From: Alphaproteobacteria bacterium UBA6038
Lineage (GTDB): Bacteria > Pseudomonadota > Alphaproteobacteria > Micropepsales > Micropepsaceae
Reading direction: 5' to 3'
Length of the DNA: 30,705 nucleotides
Assembly: GCA_002429315.1 (NCBI GenBank)
Contig: DIZC01000015.1
Span: 1-30,705, forward strand
This document shows, one piece after another, positions 8,601 through 16,854 of this stretch. Below the pieces are notes generated by a model that worked only from the letters and a program-made list of their open reading frames with translations, was not told where the DNA came from and did not search any database. The translations under genes and the position numbers were made by a program. Positions within the stretch are counted from its first letter, which is position 1; every line of letters starts with the position of its first letter.

Positions 8601-8638
8601 CCCGCACCTACGGCGTCACCGCCGGCGTTCACTTCTAG
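5627..8638 (+). CDS. TonB-dependent outer-membrane receptor
   Basis: A 1003-residue receptor. The signal peptide ends AFA at about residue 29. Mature QIEEVVVTAQKRAEDIQTVP carries the TonB box and the start of the plug, which extends to about residue 165 (PISITAF, FQIRGIG, VDDVFLP, VEVLRGPQSTLYGRGATGG). A long 22-strand-type barrel follows and ends in an aromatic residue (GVTAGVHF), as needed for BAM insertion. This subgroup is expanded in Caulobacterales and sphingomonads and imports plant or carbohydrate compounds or siderophores; the ligand is unknown. The start at 5627 is chosen from GGGGAG 7 bases upstream and the signal peptide; a longer frame begins at 5561. It is a single-gene unit closed by the terminator at 8663. 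Confidence 0.93.
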   Translation: MSAQRRAGRAFAITGALMLSSALAAPAFAQIEEVVVTAQKRAEDIQTVPISITAFTSQDLQAHQITEFKDLVFNTPNVSYTKGNFAGSDFQIRGIGVTAIGYDAESGVAVHVDDVFLPYPPLAEATFYDLDRVEVLRGPQSTLYGRGATGGTVNIITAKPVLDAFHTDLEGTLGNYSLEEVKGMVNVPIVDGQLGVRLAGDWENRDGFVTNVFNGDKIDSRDLYSFRGTVRWQPTSKTTIDVVASTEHEGDTRMRAQKQLCATDPTGTLGCLPYKLNNGLINLNSTLSTIASSIQGMGSAGLGAFGLYDLTQQPQLPAFCQQPGNPCNPSDPRKVFTDFTPRYRENDTFYALNWNQELAPWLNSTLVLGYDHNSTWSQESYNNVAGLPFDQKLLGNWNIPFDGAEGILHSVLASLAGEGYASHFAPFFTTVPGSLPMSDVTHLGITGGSVRAYTDHATAFDQSDFLSSDYSAELRFNSNFDGPVNFLLAGYYLHQETTGDYFVNATTLDYPAIVLGSFLGLSPNALPLCFGTGCILGPSFYHNVGDFNSLSSKSIFGEVYWQAIPDTLKFTLGLRWTDDQKFQRGRIELYSGLIPIGTTNEKQAMVALVQQGQIDFDASAPGPNVWQLSSVEYKKITGRAVADWTPKLDFTDATLVYASYARGYKAGGFNPGVEAGLGVPPAYDPEQIDAYELGTKNTLLSGSLQANADVWYYNYSGLQVSAIENNTSVNQNINAKLWGVEGELFWVPESHWQFNLNIGTTHSSIGNSRLVDDRNPSAGRNDVLLVKDATLGANVGQNCVIYYDGATPGTLPAGVGFFAPPGGVNSLASAGVPHTSYGTCIPGDTVVDPKNGTTFEQVLNAQGFSTNDPTGSQNGSHSGAFVNLSGNRLQNTPSLTVSIGAQYTFDVGGDYTLVPRVDYYWQSDMFGRIFNDPSDKIKAWGVGNAQITLNAPDSRWYVTGWIKNFLDKNNYTGEYLTSSTSGLYTNMFLGDPRTYGVTAGVHF

Positions 8639-8662
8639 AGCCGGAGGACATCTTTCTTCAGC

Positions 8663-8694
8663 AGGGCGCCGGGCAACCGGCGCCCTTTTTCTTT
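8663..8694 (+). terminator. Rho-independent terminator of the TonB receptor gene
   Basis: AGGGCGCCGG (8663-8672) pairs perfectly with CCGGCGCCCT (8677-8686) around GCAA, followed by TTTTTCTTT. It lies 24 bases after the stop codon at 8638. Confidence 0.92.
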
Positions 8695-8757
8695 GCGCCA
8701 CATGCCTCGCCGGCGCGGGCGCGCTATGATGGCGTCCGCGAAAACAGGAGAAGCGGT

Positions 8758-9699
8758 ATGGAACATCGCGATCTGGGCCGGTCGGGCTTGCGGGTATCGC
8801 TCGTGGGCCTTGGTTGCAACAATTTCGGCATGATCGATATCGAGGCGTCACGCAAGGTGGTGCACCGCGCCCTCGATCTCGGCATCACGCTGTTCGATAC
8901 GGCCGATGTTTACGGCAAGCGCGGCGGTTCGGAAGAACAGCTGGGCGAAATCCTGGGGCCGCGGCGCAAGGAGATCGTGCTCGCCACGAAGTTTGGCATG
9001 CCGATGGACGATTCCGGCGCGAAGAAGGGCGCCTCGCGCCGCTACATCATGGAAGCCGTGGAAGCGAGCCTGAAGCGGCTGAAGACCGAGTGGATCGATC
9101 TCTACCAACTGCACCAGGCCGATCCGGAGACGCCGCTGGCGGAAACACTTGGCGCGCTGAACGAGCTCGTGGAGCAGGGCAAGGTGCGCCATATCGGCTG
9201 CTCCAATCTTCCGGCCGCACAGGTGGCGGCAGCGGCCGCCATTTCGCGCGCCAAAGGCTGGGCGCAGTTTGTTTCCGCGCAGGACGAGTACAGCCTGCTG
9301 GTGCGCGGCATCGAGCGCGACCTGATCCCGGAACTGGAGCGGCAGGGTATGGGCCTGCTGCCCTACTTCCCGCTCGCGAGCGGCATGCTGACCGGCAAAT
9401 ACAAGCGCAGCGCGGAGGTGCCGGTGGGGACGCGCATGGCGGTGATGAAGCGCCTCGCCGACCGCTATATGACGGAAGAGAACTGGCCGAAGGTGGAGAA
9501 GCTGGCGGCGTTCGCGTCGGCCCGCGGGCACACGCTGCTCGAGCTTGCGTTCAGCTGGCTGGCCGCGCGGCCGTGTCTCGCCAGCATCATCGCGGGTGCC
9601 ACGAAACCGGAGCAGATCGAGCAGAACGTGGCGGCGGTGAACTGGAAGCTCTCGCCCGAAGAGCTGGCCGAAATCGACGCGATCACCGGGAAACCGTGA
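8758..9699 (+). CDS. Aldo/keto reductase
   Basis: A 313-residue (beta/alpha)8 NADPH-dependent carbonyl reductase. The catalytic tetrad can be read as Asp47 and Tyr52 (LFDTADVYG), Lys78 (LATKFG) and His119 (LYQLHQAD). The C-terminal cofactor region has SIIAGATKPEQIEQNV. It resembles YghZ/Gcy-like general AKRs; the substrate is unknown. AGGAG lies 7 bases before the ATG at 8758. A longer in-frame extension to 8491 runs back through the previous gene and terminator and is rejected. The stop codon directly abuts the stop codon of the convergent RND gene, with no intergenic base. Confidence 0.9.
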   Translation: MEHRDLGRSGLRVSLVGLGCNNFGMIDIEASRKVVHRALDLGITLFDTADVYGKRGGSEEQLGEILGPRRKEIVLATKFGMPMDDSGAKKGASRRYIMEAVEASLKRLKTEWIDLYQLHQADPETPLAETLGALNELVEQGKVRHIGCSNLPAAQVAAAAAISRAKGWAQFVSAQDEYSLLVRGIERDLIPELERQGMGLLPYFPLASGMLTGKYKRSAEVPVGTRMAVMKRLADRYMTEENWPKVEKLAAFASARGHTLLELAFSWLAARPCLASIIAGATKPEQIEQNVAAVNWKLSPEELAEIDAITGKP

Positions 9700-12600
9700 T
9701 TACTCGGCAGGGTGCGCGCGGGGCAGACGCCGGCCGCGGCCGCGCAATCCCCGCACCCAGTCCCCGGCGCGGTCGAGATAGATGTACAGCACCGGCGTGA
9801 TGTAGAGCGTCAGCAGCTGCGACAGCAGCAGTCCGCCCACCACCGCCAGGCCCAGCGGGCGCCGCGTCTCGCCGCCCTGGCCGAAGCCGATGGCGATGGG
9901 GATCGTGCCCATCAGTGCCGCCATGGTGGTCATCATGATGGGCCGGAAGCGGATGAGGGCGGCTTCCACAATGGCATCGTGCGCGCTGATGCCTTCGCCG
10001 CGCTCGCGGGTCAGCGCAAAGTCGATCATCATGATCGCATTCTTCTTCACGATGCCGATCAGCATGATCATGCCGACAAAGGCGTAGAGGCTGAGCGGCA
10101 CCCCGAACAGCCACAGCGTGATCAGCGCGCCCACCGCCGCGGACGGCAACCCGGACAGAATCGTCAGCGGGTGGATGAAGCTTTCGTACAGGATGCCGAG
10201 CACGATGTAGACGGTGACGAGCGCGATTGCGAGCAGAAGTCCCATGCTGCTGGTGGAGGTCTGGAACGCTTGCGCGTTTCCCTGAAAGCCGCCCTGCACC
10301 GTGGCCGGAACGCCGATCTGCCGCTGCACGCGCGGGACGGTGGTGCTGGCATAACTCAGGGCGTAACCGGCCGCGAGGTCGAACGAGATGGTGGCGGCGG
10401 GCAGCTGGCCTTGATGGTTGATGCTGAGCGGCATCGTGCTCTGCACGGTGCGGGTGACGGAGGTGAGCGGGACGAGCGTGCTTTGCGCGCCATTGGCGGC
10501 TGAGGTGACCGGCATTGTCGACGTCACATAGATGCGCGACAGCGCGCTGGGATCGAGCTGGTCGCGCGGCAGCACCTCCAGGATCACCTCGTAAGTGTCG
10601 GAGGAAGCATAGATGTTCGAGATTTGCTCGCCGCCAAAGGCAGCGCCGAGCGCGGTTTCGACCGCCTGCGGCGTCACGCCTAGAGAGGCAGCACGGTCAC
10701 GGTCGATGGTGACGGTGAGCGACGGCGTGGTGAGCTGCAGATCGCTCGTCACATCCACGAAGCCTGGCGTTCTGGACAGCGCGTTCATCAGCTTCATGGC
10801 GCTTGTCTGAAGCTCGCCCAGATCGAGATCCTGGAGCGTGTATTGATACTGGGATTTCGAGAGCCTGCCGCCCAGCCGGATCGCCGGCGGGTTCTGCATG
10901 AACACATTGATCCCCGGAATGCGCGCAAATTTCGGGCGCATCTCGCGGATGAGCTCGTCCGACGAGAGGTGGTGGCACCACAGACCGAACAACGCGCACT
11001 TCTCCGTGCGCTGCGATACCGGCTTCAGCGTCATGAACATGCGCCCGCTGTTGACGCCCGAACTCGCGCCGCCAGCTCCCACCGCCGACATGAAGCCCGC
11101 CACATTCGGATTGCGGGCCACGATCGAACTGGCCTGCCATTGGTAGCGCGACATCTGGTCGAAGGAGGTGCCGTTCGCCGCTTCGGTCAGCGCGAAGATT
11201 TGGCCGGTGTCTTCGCTCGGCAGGAAATCCTGCGGCATGATCCAGAACATGAACACGGTCGCCATCAGCGTGCCCAGAAAAATGAAGAAGACTGGCAGGC
11301 GGTGATCCACGCTCCAGTGCAGCGAACGCTCATAGCCTTCGCGCACACGCTCGAAGGTCCGCTCCGACCAGTCGTAAAGCCGGTTGTGCCGCCGTTCTCT
11401 CTCGGGTTTCAGCAGGCGGGCGCACAGCATCGGCGTGAGCGTGACGGAGACAATGCCGGAAAAGACGATCGCCAGCACGATGGTCACCGCGAACTCGTGC
11501 AGCAGCCGGCCAACGATGCCGCCCATGAATACCAGCGGAATGAAGACCGCGGCGAGCGAAGCGGTCATCGAAATGATGGTGAAGCCGATCTCGCGGGCGC
11601 CACGGAGCGCGGCCTCCATCGGCGGCTCGCCCGCCTCCACATGGCGGACCACGTTCTCCAGCATCACGATGGCATCATCCACGACGAAGCCGACGGACAA
11701 TGTCAGCGCGAGCAGCGACAGATTGTCGAGGCTGTAGTTCAGGAATGACATGCCCGCGAAGGTGCCGATCACCGCGATCGGCAGCGCGAGCGATGGAATG
11801 AGCGTGGCGGTCAGCGTCCGCAGGAAAATGAAGATCACCGCCACCACCAGCACGGCCGCAAGAAGCAAGGTGGTCTGCACGTCCGAAACAGACGCGCGAA
11901 TGGACTGGCTGCGGTCGTAGAGGATGTGCAGCTCCACGCTGGCGGGCAGCTGACGCAGGAAGTCCGGCAGGATCCGCCGGACCTCGTCCACCACCTTGAT
12001 GGTGTTGGAGCCCGGCTGGCGCTGGATCGCGAGCACGATGGCCCGGCGGCCATTGTACCAGCTTGCCTGATACTTGTTTTCGACGCCGTCGAGAACGCGC
12101 GCCACATCCTTGACGCGCACCGGTGCGCCGTTCCGGTAGGTGACGACCTGGTCTTCGAACTGCGCTGCGTCCGTCAGCTGCCCGGTGGCGTGGATGAGCA
12201 CCGTCTGCTGGGGGCCGTTCAGCGCGCCGGTGGGGATGTTCGAATTGGCCGCGCTGGCGATCGAGGCGACCTGATCGATGCCGATGCCGCGCGCCGCCAG
12301 CGCCGCCGGATCGGCCTGAATGCGCACGGCGAATTTCTGTGAGCCGTACACATTGACCTGCGCCACGCCGTCCAGCGTCGAGAGCTGGCGGGCAAGCAGC
12401 GTCTCGGCGTATTTGTCCACCTCCTGCAGGGGCAGCGAGCGCGAGCCCATCGCGATGTAGACGATGGGCGAATCCGACGGGTTCACCTTCCGCATGGTGG
12501 GCGGCGAAGGCATGTTCGTCGGCAGCTGGTGTCCGGCCGCGGAAATTGCCGACTGCACATCCTGCGCCGCCGCATCGAGGTTGCGGTCGAGATCGAACTG

Positions 12601-12879
12601 AATGGTGATGGAGGTCGAGCCCTGCGAACTCGACGAGCTCATGTTGCTGATGCCGGCGATGGTGGAGAACTGGCTTTCGAGCGGCGTGGCGACGGAAGAC
12701 GCCATGGTTTCCGGATCGGCGCCCGGCAGGTTTGCCGAGACCTGAATGGTGGGGAAATCGACGTTCGGCAGTTCGCTGACCGGCAGGGTCATGTAGCCGA
12801 ACAACCCGAAGATGACGAGCGCCGCCATCAGCAGAATCGTCATCACCGGACGGCGGATGAAAATTTCCGAAAAGTTCAT
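9700..12879 (-). CDS. RND multidrug efflux permease (HAE1/MdtBC-like)
   Basis: A 1059-residue inner-membrane RND pump. It has the start MNFSEIFIRRPVMTILLMAA, the first periplasmic porter domain with LPNVDFPTIQVSANLPGADP, and the proton-relay Asp pair in GFVVDDAIVMLENV near residue 405 (TM4). A second half follows with VDHRLPVFFIFLGTL and the C-terminal GIVKKNAIMMIDFAL. It works as a trimer with the adaptor encoded just upstream (start/stop overlap ATGA) and an outer-membrane factor that is not in this window. The MdtB/MdtC-type sequence suggests detergents, bile salts or antibiotics as substrates. One oddity is a short cysteine-bearing segment, EKCALFGLWCHH, in the second porter region, where I expect a shorter loop. 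The gene ends exactly against the convergent aldo/keto reductase gene. Confidence 0.93.
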   Translation of the reverse strand: MNFSEIFIRRPVMTILLMAALVIFGLFGYMTLPVSELPNVDFPTIQVSANLPGADPETMASSVATPLESQFSTIAGISNMSSSSSQGSTSITIQFDLDRNLDAAAQDVQSAISAAGHQLPTNMPSPPTMRKVNPSDSPIVYIAMGSRSLPLQEVDKYAETLLARQLSTLDGVAQVNVYGSQKFAVRIQADPAALAARGIGIDQVASIASAANSNIPTGALNGPQQTVLIHATGQLTDAAQFEDQVVTYRNGAPVRVKDVARVLDGVENKYQASWYNGRRAIVLAIQRQPGSNTIKVVDEVRRILPDFLRQLPASVELHILYDRSQSIRASVSDVQTTLLLAAVLVVAVIFIFLRTLTATLIPSLALPIAVIGTFAGMSFLNYSLDNLSLLALTLSVGFVVDDAIVMLENVVRHVEAGEPPMEAALRGAREIGFTIISMTASLAAVFIPLVFMGGIVGRLLHEFAVTIVLAIVFSGIVSVTLTPMLCARLLKPERERRHNRLYDWSERTFERVREGYERSLHWSVDHRLPVFFIFLGTLMATVFMFWIMPQDFLPSEDTGQIFALTEAANGTSFDQMSRYQWQASSIVARNPNVAGFMSAVGAGGASSGVNSGRMFMTLKPVSQRTEKCALFGLWCHHLSSDELIREMRPKFARIPGINVFMQNPPAIRLGGRLSKSQYQYTLQDLDLGELQTSAMKLMNALSRTPGFVDVTSDLQLTTPSLTVTIDRDRAASLGVTPQAVETALGAAFGGEQISNIYASSDTYEVILEVLPRDQLDPSALSRIYVTSTMPVTSAANGAQSTLVPLTSVTRTVQSTMPLSINHQGQLPAATISFDLAAGYALSYASTTVPRVQRQIGVPATVQGGFQGNAQAFQTSTSSMGLLLAIALVTVYIVLGILYESFIHPLTILSGLPSAAVGALITLWLFGVPLSLYAFVGMIMLIGIVKKNAIMMIDFALTRERGEGISAHDAIVEAALIRFRPIMMTTMAALMGTIPIAIGFGQGGETRRPLGLAVVGGLLLSQLLTLYITPVLYIYLDRAGDWVRGLRGRGRRLPRAHPAE

Positions 12880-14099
12880 TGCGCCGTGGCCGGGTGCTGT
12901 TGCGCGACCGTGCTGCGCCCCTTCAGAACGGTGACGGCGCCGCCCGCGACCACGCGCAACTGTCCGTCGGTAATTACGCGATCGCCGGCGCGTACGTTGC
13001 CGGAGACGGCATCGATCTGCCCGTTGTCATAAAGGACGGTGACGGGAACCATCTGCGCCCGATTCTGCCGGTCCACCACAAACGCGTAGCGGCTGTCGGG
13101 TCCCTGGTTCACTGCTTCGCGCGGCACCACGATGGCGTTCGGCAGTTCGGCAAGCGAGACCGAGACGTTGAGCAGCTGCCCCGGCACCAGCCTCAAATCC
13201 GCATTGTTGAAGGTTGCGCGCAGCTCCACCGTGCCGGTCGTGTTGTCCACCGCATTGCCGATGAAGTCGACGGGCGCGGTCAGCCGCGTGTCGACCGCAT
13301 CGTGAACCTGCAAGGTCGCCAACATCTGGCGCGCCTGCATCTGCGCCTGGATGCGCGGGAGATCGCTTTGCGGCAGGAAGAAGGAGACCTTCACCGGCTG
13401 GATTTGCGTGATCACCACCAGGGGATTGGTGCCGCTGGCCGGCACCATGTTGCCGGGCTGGATCAGGATGGGACCGGTCTTGCCGTCGATCGGCGAGCGG
13501 ATCTGCGTATAGATGACATTAAGGCGCGCGGTTTCCACGGCCGCTCGGTCGGCGGCTACGGTGGCGGCAAGCGCTTTCGCCTGAGCTGTAAACTGGTCCG
13601 CCTGGCTGCGCGATGCGGCGCCCTGCGCAGCCAGCGCGGCGTATCGCGCAGCATCGTTCCGGGCGCTGACGAGCGACGCCTGATCCCGATTCTGCGTGGC
13701 AACGGCTTGCGCCACCGCCGCCTGGAACGGCCGCGGATCGAGCTGGAACAGGAGATTGCCCCTGTGGACGATGTCGCCTTCCTTGAAACGCGCCGCGATG
13801 AGCTGGCCTTCCACCCGAGACGTGACTTGCACCGTTGCGTTGGCAAGAATGGTGCCCATGGTGTGCTCTTGCACCGTCACGTTCTGAATTTCGGCCGGCG
13901 TAACGCGGACCGGCGGCGGCGGCATTTGCGGCGGTCCGCCGGGGCCGGATGATAAGATCCGCCATGCGATGAGCGCCACAAGGAGTACGGCGGCGAAGGC
14001 GGCAGCGATCCGCCAGCGCGGGCTCGTGCGCCGCAGCCGCTGGGGCAGGGGCTCTGCGGCCTCGGGCGGCCGCTGCGAATGGGGTAGCCGAACGTCCAT
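12876..14099 (-). CDS. RND efflux periplasmic adaptor subunit (MdtA/HlyD type)
   Basis: A 407-residue membrane-fusion protein with an N-terminal membrane anchor (about residues 29-50, WRIAAAFAAVLLVALIAWRI). The lipoyl/barrel-sandwich half-motif follows (VTSRVEGQLIAARFKEGDIV, then GNLLFQLDPRPFQAA). Next come an alanine-rich coiled-coil hairpin, the second lipoyl half (TQIRSPIDGKTGPI) and a beta-barrel with LRLVPGQLLNVSV. It links the RND pump to an outer-membrane channel. The start at 14099 is chosen because the upstream extension to 14249 has non-coding composition; the ribosome site is weak. It is translationally coupled to the permease (12876-12879 overlap). The 293 bases up to the divergent typA gene hold both promoters but no operator I can identify. 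Confidence 0.9.
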   Translation of the reverse strand: MDVRLPHSQRPPEAAEPLPQRLRRTSPRWRIAAAFAAVLLVALIAWRILSSGPGGPPQMPPPPVRVTPAEIQNVTVQEHTMGTILANATVQVTSRVEGQLIAARFKEGDIVHRGNLLFQLDPRPFQAAVAQAVATQNRDQASLVSARNDAARYAALAAQGAASRSQADQFTAQAKALAATVAADRAAVETARLNVIYTQIRSPIDGKTGPILIQPGNMVPASGTNPLVVITQIQPVKVSFFLPQSDLPRIQAQMQARQMLATLQVHDAVDTRLTAPVDFIGNAVDNTTGTVELRATFNNADLRLVPGQLLNVSVSLAELPNAIVVPREAVNQGPDSRYAFVVDRQNRAQMVPVTVLYDNGQIDAVSGNVRAGDRVITDGQLRVVAGGAVTVLKGRSTVAQQHPATAQ

Positions 14100-14392
14100 C
14101 AAACCGTCCCGGCGCCAGCGCGGCACGTCGGCTGAGCCAGGCCCGCGCCTTTTGCCGCTTTCGACAAAACAGGCGCTATGGGGCGGTTTAGCACGTTGCG
14201 CACGGAATGAAATCCCGACAGGCCGCGGAAACGCGGAAGCTCTGTACACCTAAGTCGCCGGCCCAATACGCGGTTCCGGCGGCGGCGAGTGTCACGATGG
14301 CTTGAAGCGGCCGGATTTCGCCGCCTGTTCCGGCGATTGCTCCTCGGGAGGCGCCCATATATAAGCGCCCGCTTTCCCGAACCGCCCGCTCC

Positions 14393-16222
14393 ATGGACAT
14401 CCGCAACATCGCCATCATCGCCCATGTCGACCATGGGAAGACCACGCTGGTGGACCAGCTGCTGCGGCAATCGGGCTCCGTGCGCGACAATCAGCACATG
14501 GAGGAGCGGGCGCTCGATTCCAACGATCTGGAGCGCGAGCGCGGCATTACCATTCTGGCGAAATGCACCTCGGTCGATTGGCAGGGCACCCGCATCAACA
14601 TCGTGGACACGCCCGGTCACGCCGATTTCGGCGGCGAGGTGGAGCGTATTCTCTCCATGGTGGATGGCGTAGTGCTGCTGGTGGATGCGGCGGAATCCGT
14701 CATGCCGCAGACCAAATTCGTGCTGTCCAAGGCGCTGAAGCTGGGGCTGAAGCCCATCGTCGTCATCAACAAGATCGACCGCCAGGACGCGCAGCCGAAG
14801 GAGACGCTGGAAAGCATCTTCGATCTGTTCCTCGCGCTCGAGGCCAATGACGATCAGCTCGATTTTCATGTGCTCTACGCATCGGGGCGGCAGGGCTGGG
14901 CGGTTGCCGACCTGTCCGATGATCGTCGCGATTTGTCGCCATTGTTTGCCCGAATTGTCGCAGATGTTCCCAAGCCCAAGCCGCTGGGCCGCGCGGGAGA
15001 TGAATTTCCCTTCACCATGCTGGTGACCACGCTGGAAGCCGACCCGTATCTGGGCCGCGTGCTGACCGGCCGCATCGAATCCGGCTCCATTAATGTGAAC
15101 CGCGTGATCAAGGCTTTGAGCCGCGGGGGAAGGGAGATCGAGCGGACGCGAGTGACCAAGCTGCTGGCGTTCCGGGGACTGGCGCGCATTCCCATCGCGC
15201 GCGCGGATGCAGGTGACATCGTTGCCATCGCGGGTCTGCAGACCGCAACAGTGGCCGACACCTTATGCGACCTGAACGTGGACCAGCCGATTGCGGCCAC
15301 GCCGATCGACCCGCCCACTCTGGCGGTCACCATTTCGGTGAATGACTCGCCGCTGGCAGGCCGCGAAGGATCGAAGGTGCAGAGCCGCGTCATCCGCGAA
15401 CGGCTGCTGCGCGAAGCGGAAGGCAACGTGGCGATTCATGTGCGTGAGACCGGCGAAGGGGCCTACGAGGTGGCGGGCCGCGGCGAATTGCAGCTCGGTG
15501 TGCTGATCGAGACCATGCGGCGCGAGGGCTTCGAGCTGTCGATTTCCCGGCCGCGCGTGCTCTACCAGCGCGACGAAACAACCGGCGAGCGGCTGGAGCC
15601 GATCGAGGAAGTCACCATCGATGTGGACGATCCCTACACCGGCATCGTCATCGAGAAGGTGAGCATGCGCAAAGGCGAGCTGCAGGACATGCGGCCGACC
15701 GGCGCAGGCAAGACGCGCCTGGTGTTCTTCGCGCCGTCGCGCGGGCTCATCGGCTACCACGGCGAGTTCCTCACCGACACCCGCGGCACCGGCGTCATCA
15801 ACCGGATGTTTCACGGCTACGCGCCGTTCAAGGGTGCAGTGGGAGGCCGGCGCAACGGCGTGCTGATCTCGACCGGCGACGGTGAATCCGTGGCCTATGC
15901 ACTATGGTACCTGGAAGAGCGCGGACGGCTGTTCATCGTGCCCGGCACGAAAGTTTACCAGGGCATGGTCATTGGCGAGCATGCGCGCGACAACGATCTG
16001 GATGTGAATCCGCTGAAGGCGAAGCAGCTCACCAATATCCGCACCCATTCCAAGGACGAGGCGGTGCGGCTCACGCCGGTGTCGCCCATGACCTTGGAAC
16101 AGGCCATTGCCTACATCGAGGAGGAGGAACTGGTCGAAGTCACCCCCCAGTCCATCCGCCTGCGCAAGCGCGAACTCGTCCCCCACCTGCGCAAGCGCGC
16201 CAGGGCGGAGGCGGAGGCCTAG
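14393..16222 (+). CDS. typA: Ribosome-associated GTPase TypA/BipA
   Basis: A 609-residue translational GTPase of normal length. The G1 motif AHVDHGKTT is at residues 10-18, G2 with RGITI follows, G3 DTPGHADFGGE is near residue 74 and G4 NKID near 127. EF-G-like domains III/V and the BipA-specific C-terminal domain follow (THSKDEAVRLTPVSPMTLEQ). BipA binds the ribosome and assists 50S assembly and growth under stress or low temperature. The ATG at 14393 gives the canonical N terminus; no Shine-Dalgarno is visible, and a TATATAAG stretch at 14358-14365 could be part of the promoter. The gene ends 10 bases before the convergent brnA end. Confidence 0.96.
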   Translation: MDIRNIAIIAHVDHGKTTLVDQLLRQSGSVRDNQHMEERALDSNDLERERGITILAKCTSVDWQGTRINIVDTPGHADFGGEVERILSMVDGVVLLVDAAESVMPQTKFVLSKALKLGLKPIVVINKIDRQDAQPKETLESIFDLFLALEANDDQLDFHVLYASGRQGWAVADLSDDRRDLSPLFARIVADVPKPKPLGRAGDEFPFTMLVTTLEADPYLGRVLTGRIESGSINVNRVIKALSRGGREIERTRVTKLLAFRGLARIPIARADAGDIVAIAGLQTATVADTLCDLNVDQPIAATPIDPPTLAVTISVNDSPLAGREGSKVQSRVIRERLLREAEGNVAIHVRETGEGAYEVAGRGELQLGVLIETMRREGFELSISRPRVLYQRDETTGERLEPIEEVTIDVDDPYTGIVIEKVSMRKGELQDMRPTGAGKTRLVFFAPSRGLIGYHGEFLTDTRGTGVINRMFHGYAPFKGAVGGRRNGVLISTGDGESVAYALWYLEERGRLFIVPGTKVYQGMVIGEHARDNDLDVNPLKAKQLTNIRTHSKDEAVRLTPVSPMTLEQAIAYIEEEELVEVTPQSIRLRKRELVPHLRKRARAEAEA

Positions 16223-16232
16223 CAGCAGGAGC

Positions 16233-16532
16233 TTACGGGCGGCCGACCTTCACGCCCGTCTTGCGGTGGCTGGCAAAATAGAGGCGCAGCACCCAGTTCA
16301 TCTTGGTCTGCCAGCCTTTGCCCTGCTTCTTGAACCATTTCACGATGTCATCGTCGAGGCGGATGGTGACGCTCTTCTTCTTGCCCGGGCCTGGGATGAG
16401 ACCGATGTAAACCGGACCATTATAATTCACCCGCTCGGGGATATCGCCGGTATCGATCTGATCGTTCGGCATCGCCGCAAGCTTCGCCAGCCGCTCGCGC
16501 TGTTCCTTCGTGAGCCTAGGACGTCCCTTCAT
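16233..16532 (-). CDS. brnA: BrnA-family antitoxin
   Basis: A 99-residue protein: an N-terminal basic/linker part (MKGRPRLTKEQRERLAKLAA) followed by the BrnA/DUF4415 ribbon-helix-helix core KKKSVTIRLDDDIVKWFKKQ, then KGWQTKMNWVLRLYFASHRK. BrnA binds the BrnT RNase and represses the operon. The ATG at 16532 lies 17 bases inside the preceding toxin frame, the usual coupled toxin-then-antitoxin order of brnTA. The frame stays open upstream to 16814, but that part is the toxin gene read out of frame and is arginine/serine-rich nonsense. No Shine-Dalgarno is visible, consistent with translation by coupling. Confidence 0.88.
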   Translation of the reverse strand: MKGRPRLTKEQRERLAKLAAMPNDQIDTGDIPERVNYNGPVYIGLIPGPGKKKSVTIRLDDDIVKWFKKQGKGWQTKMNWVLRLYFASHRKTGVKVGRP

Positions 16533-16827
16533 ACGCACGAAGTTCACGACGTGTAGCTCTTCGGACCGAGATGATCCGGACGATCTCGACCTCCTCGACT
16601 TCGCCTTTCTCGCGGAGCGTGTGGGAGACGACGCAGATTGCTCCTTTGACCGCTCCAATGGTTCGCCAACGGACTTCTCCATAGTCTGTTCCTTCCAGTT
16701 CAAGTTTCCTGAGCGGATCGTAGAAGGCCTCGCGCGACTCATCGAAATTGATTCCGTGCTTTCGAAAGTTCGCCTCCGACTTTTTCGGGTCCCTTCGAAA
16801 ATCTGTTCGGTCATATTCTAGCCCGAT
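16516..16827 (-). CDS. brnT: BrnT-family toxin frame without a canonical start codon
   Basis: Reading the minus strand from about 16827 gives EYDRTDFRRDPKKSEANFRK, then HGINFDESREAFYDPL, and ends with EEVEIVRIISVRRATRRELR plus AYEGTS and TAG. These are the BrnT landmarks (K-x-x-x-N-x-x-KHG-x-x-F, F-x-DP, and I-R-I-I-S-x-R-x-A-x-x-x-E) of a RelE-like ribosome-independent RNase. The frame is intact over about 100 codons and overlaps brnA by 17 bases as expected. However, between the upstream in-frame stop (TAA, 16855-16857) and the TAG there is no ATG, GTG or TTG in frame. The likely start position holds ATC (16825-16827). Either the toxin starts at a rare codon or its start was lost, leaving the antitoxin alone. 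Confidence 0.8.
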   Translation of the reverse strand: MGLEYDRTDFRRDPKKSEANFRKHGINFDESREAFYDPLRKLELEGTDYGEVRWRTIGAVKGAICVVSHTLREKGEVEEVEIVRIISVRRATRRELRAYEGTS

Positions 16828-16854
16828 GGTTCCGTAGTTACAAGTGTACGTACA

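Noticed and set aside
10843..11748. A 301-codon plus-strand frame, with others at 12879-13952 and 9712-10503
   Set aside because: They are antisense to the RND permease and adaptor genes and carry no motif.
16533..16814. An N-terminal extension making brnA 193 residues long
   Set aside because: This stretch is the BrnT toxin read in the wrong frame. The brnA start at 16532 fits the family length and the usual toxin/antitoxin overlap.
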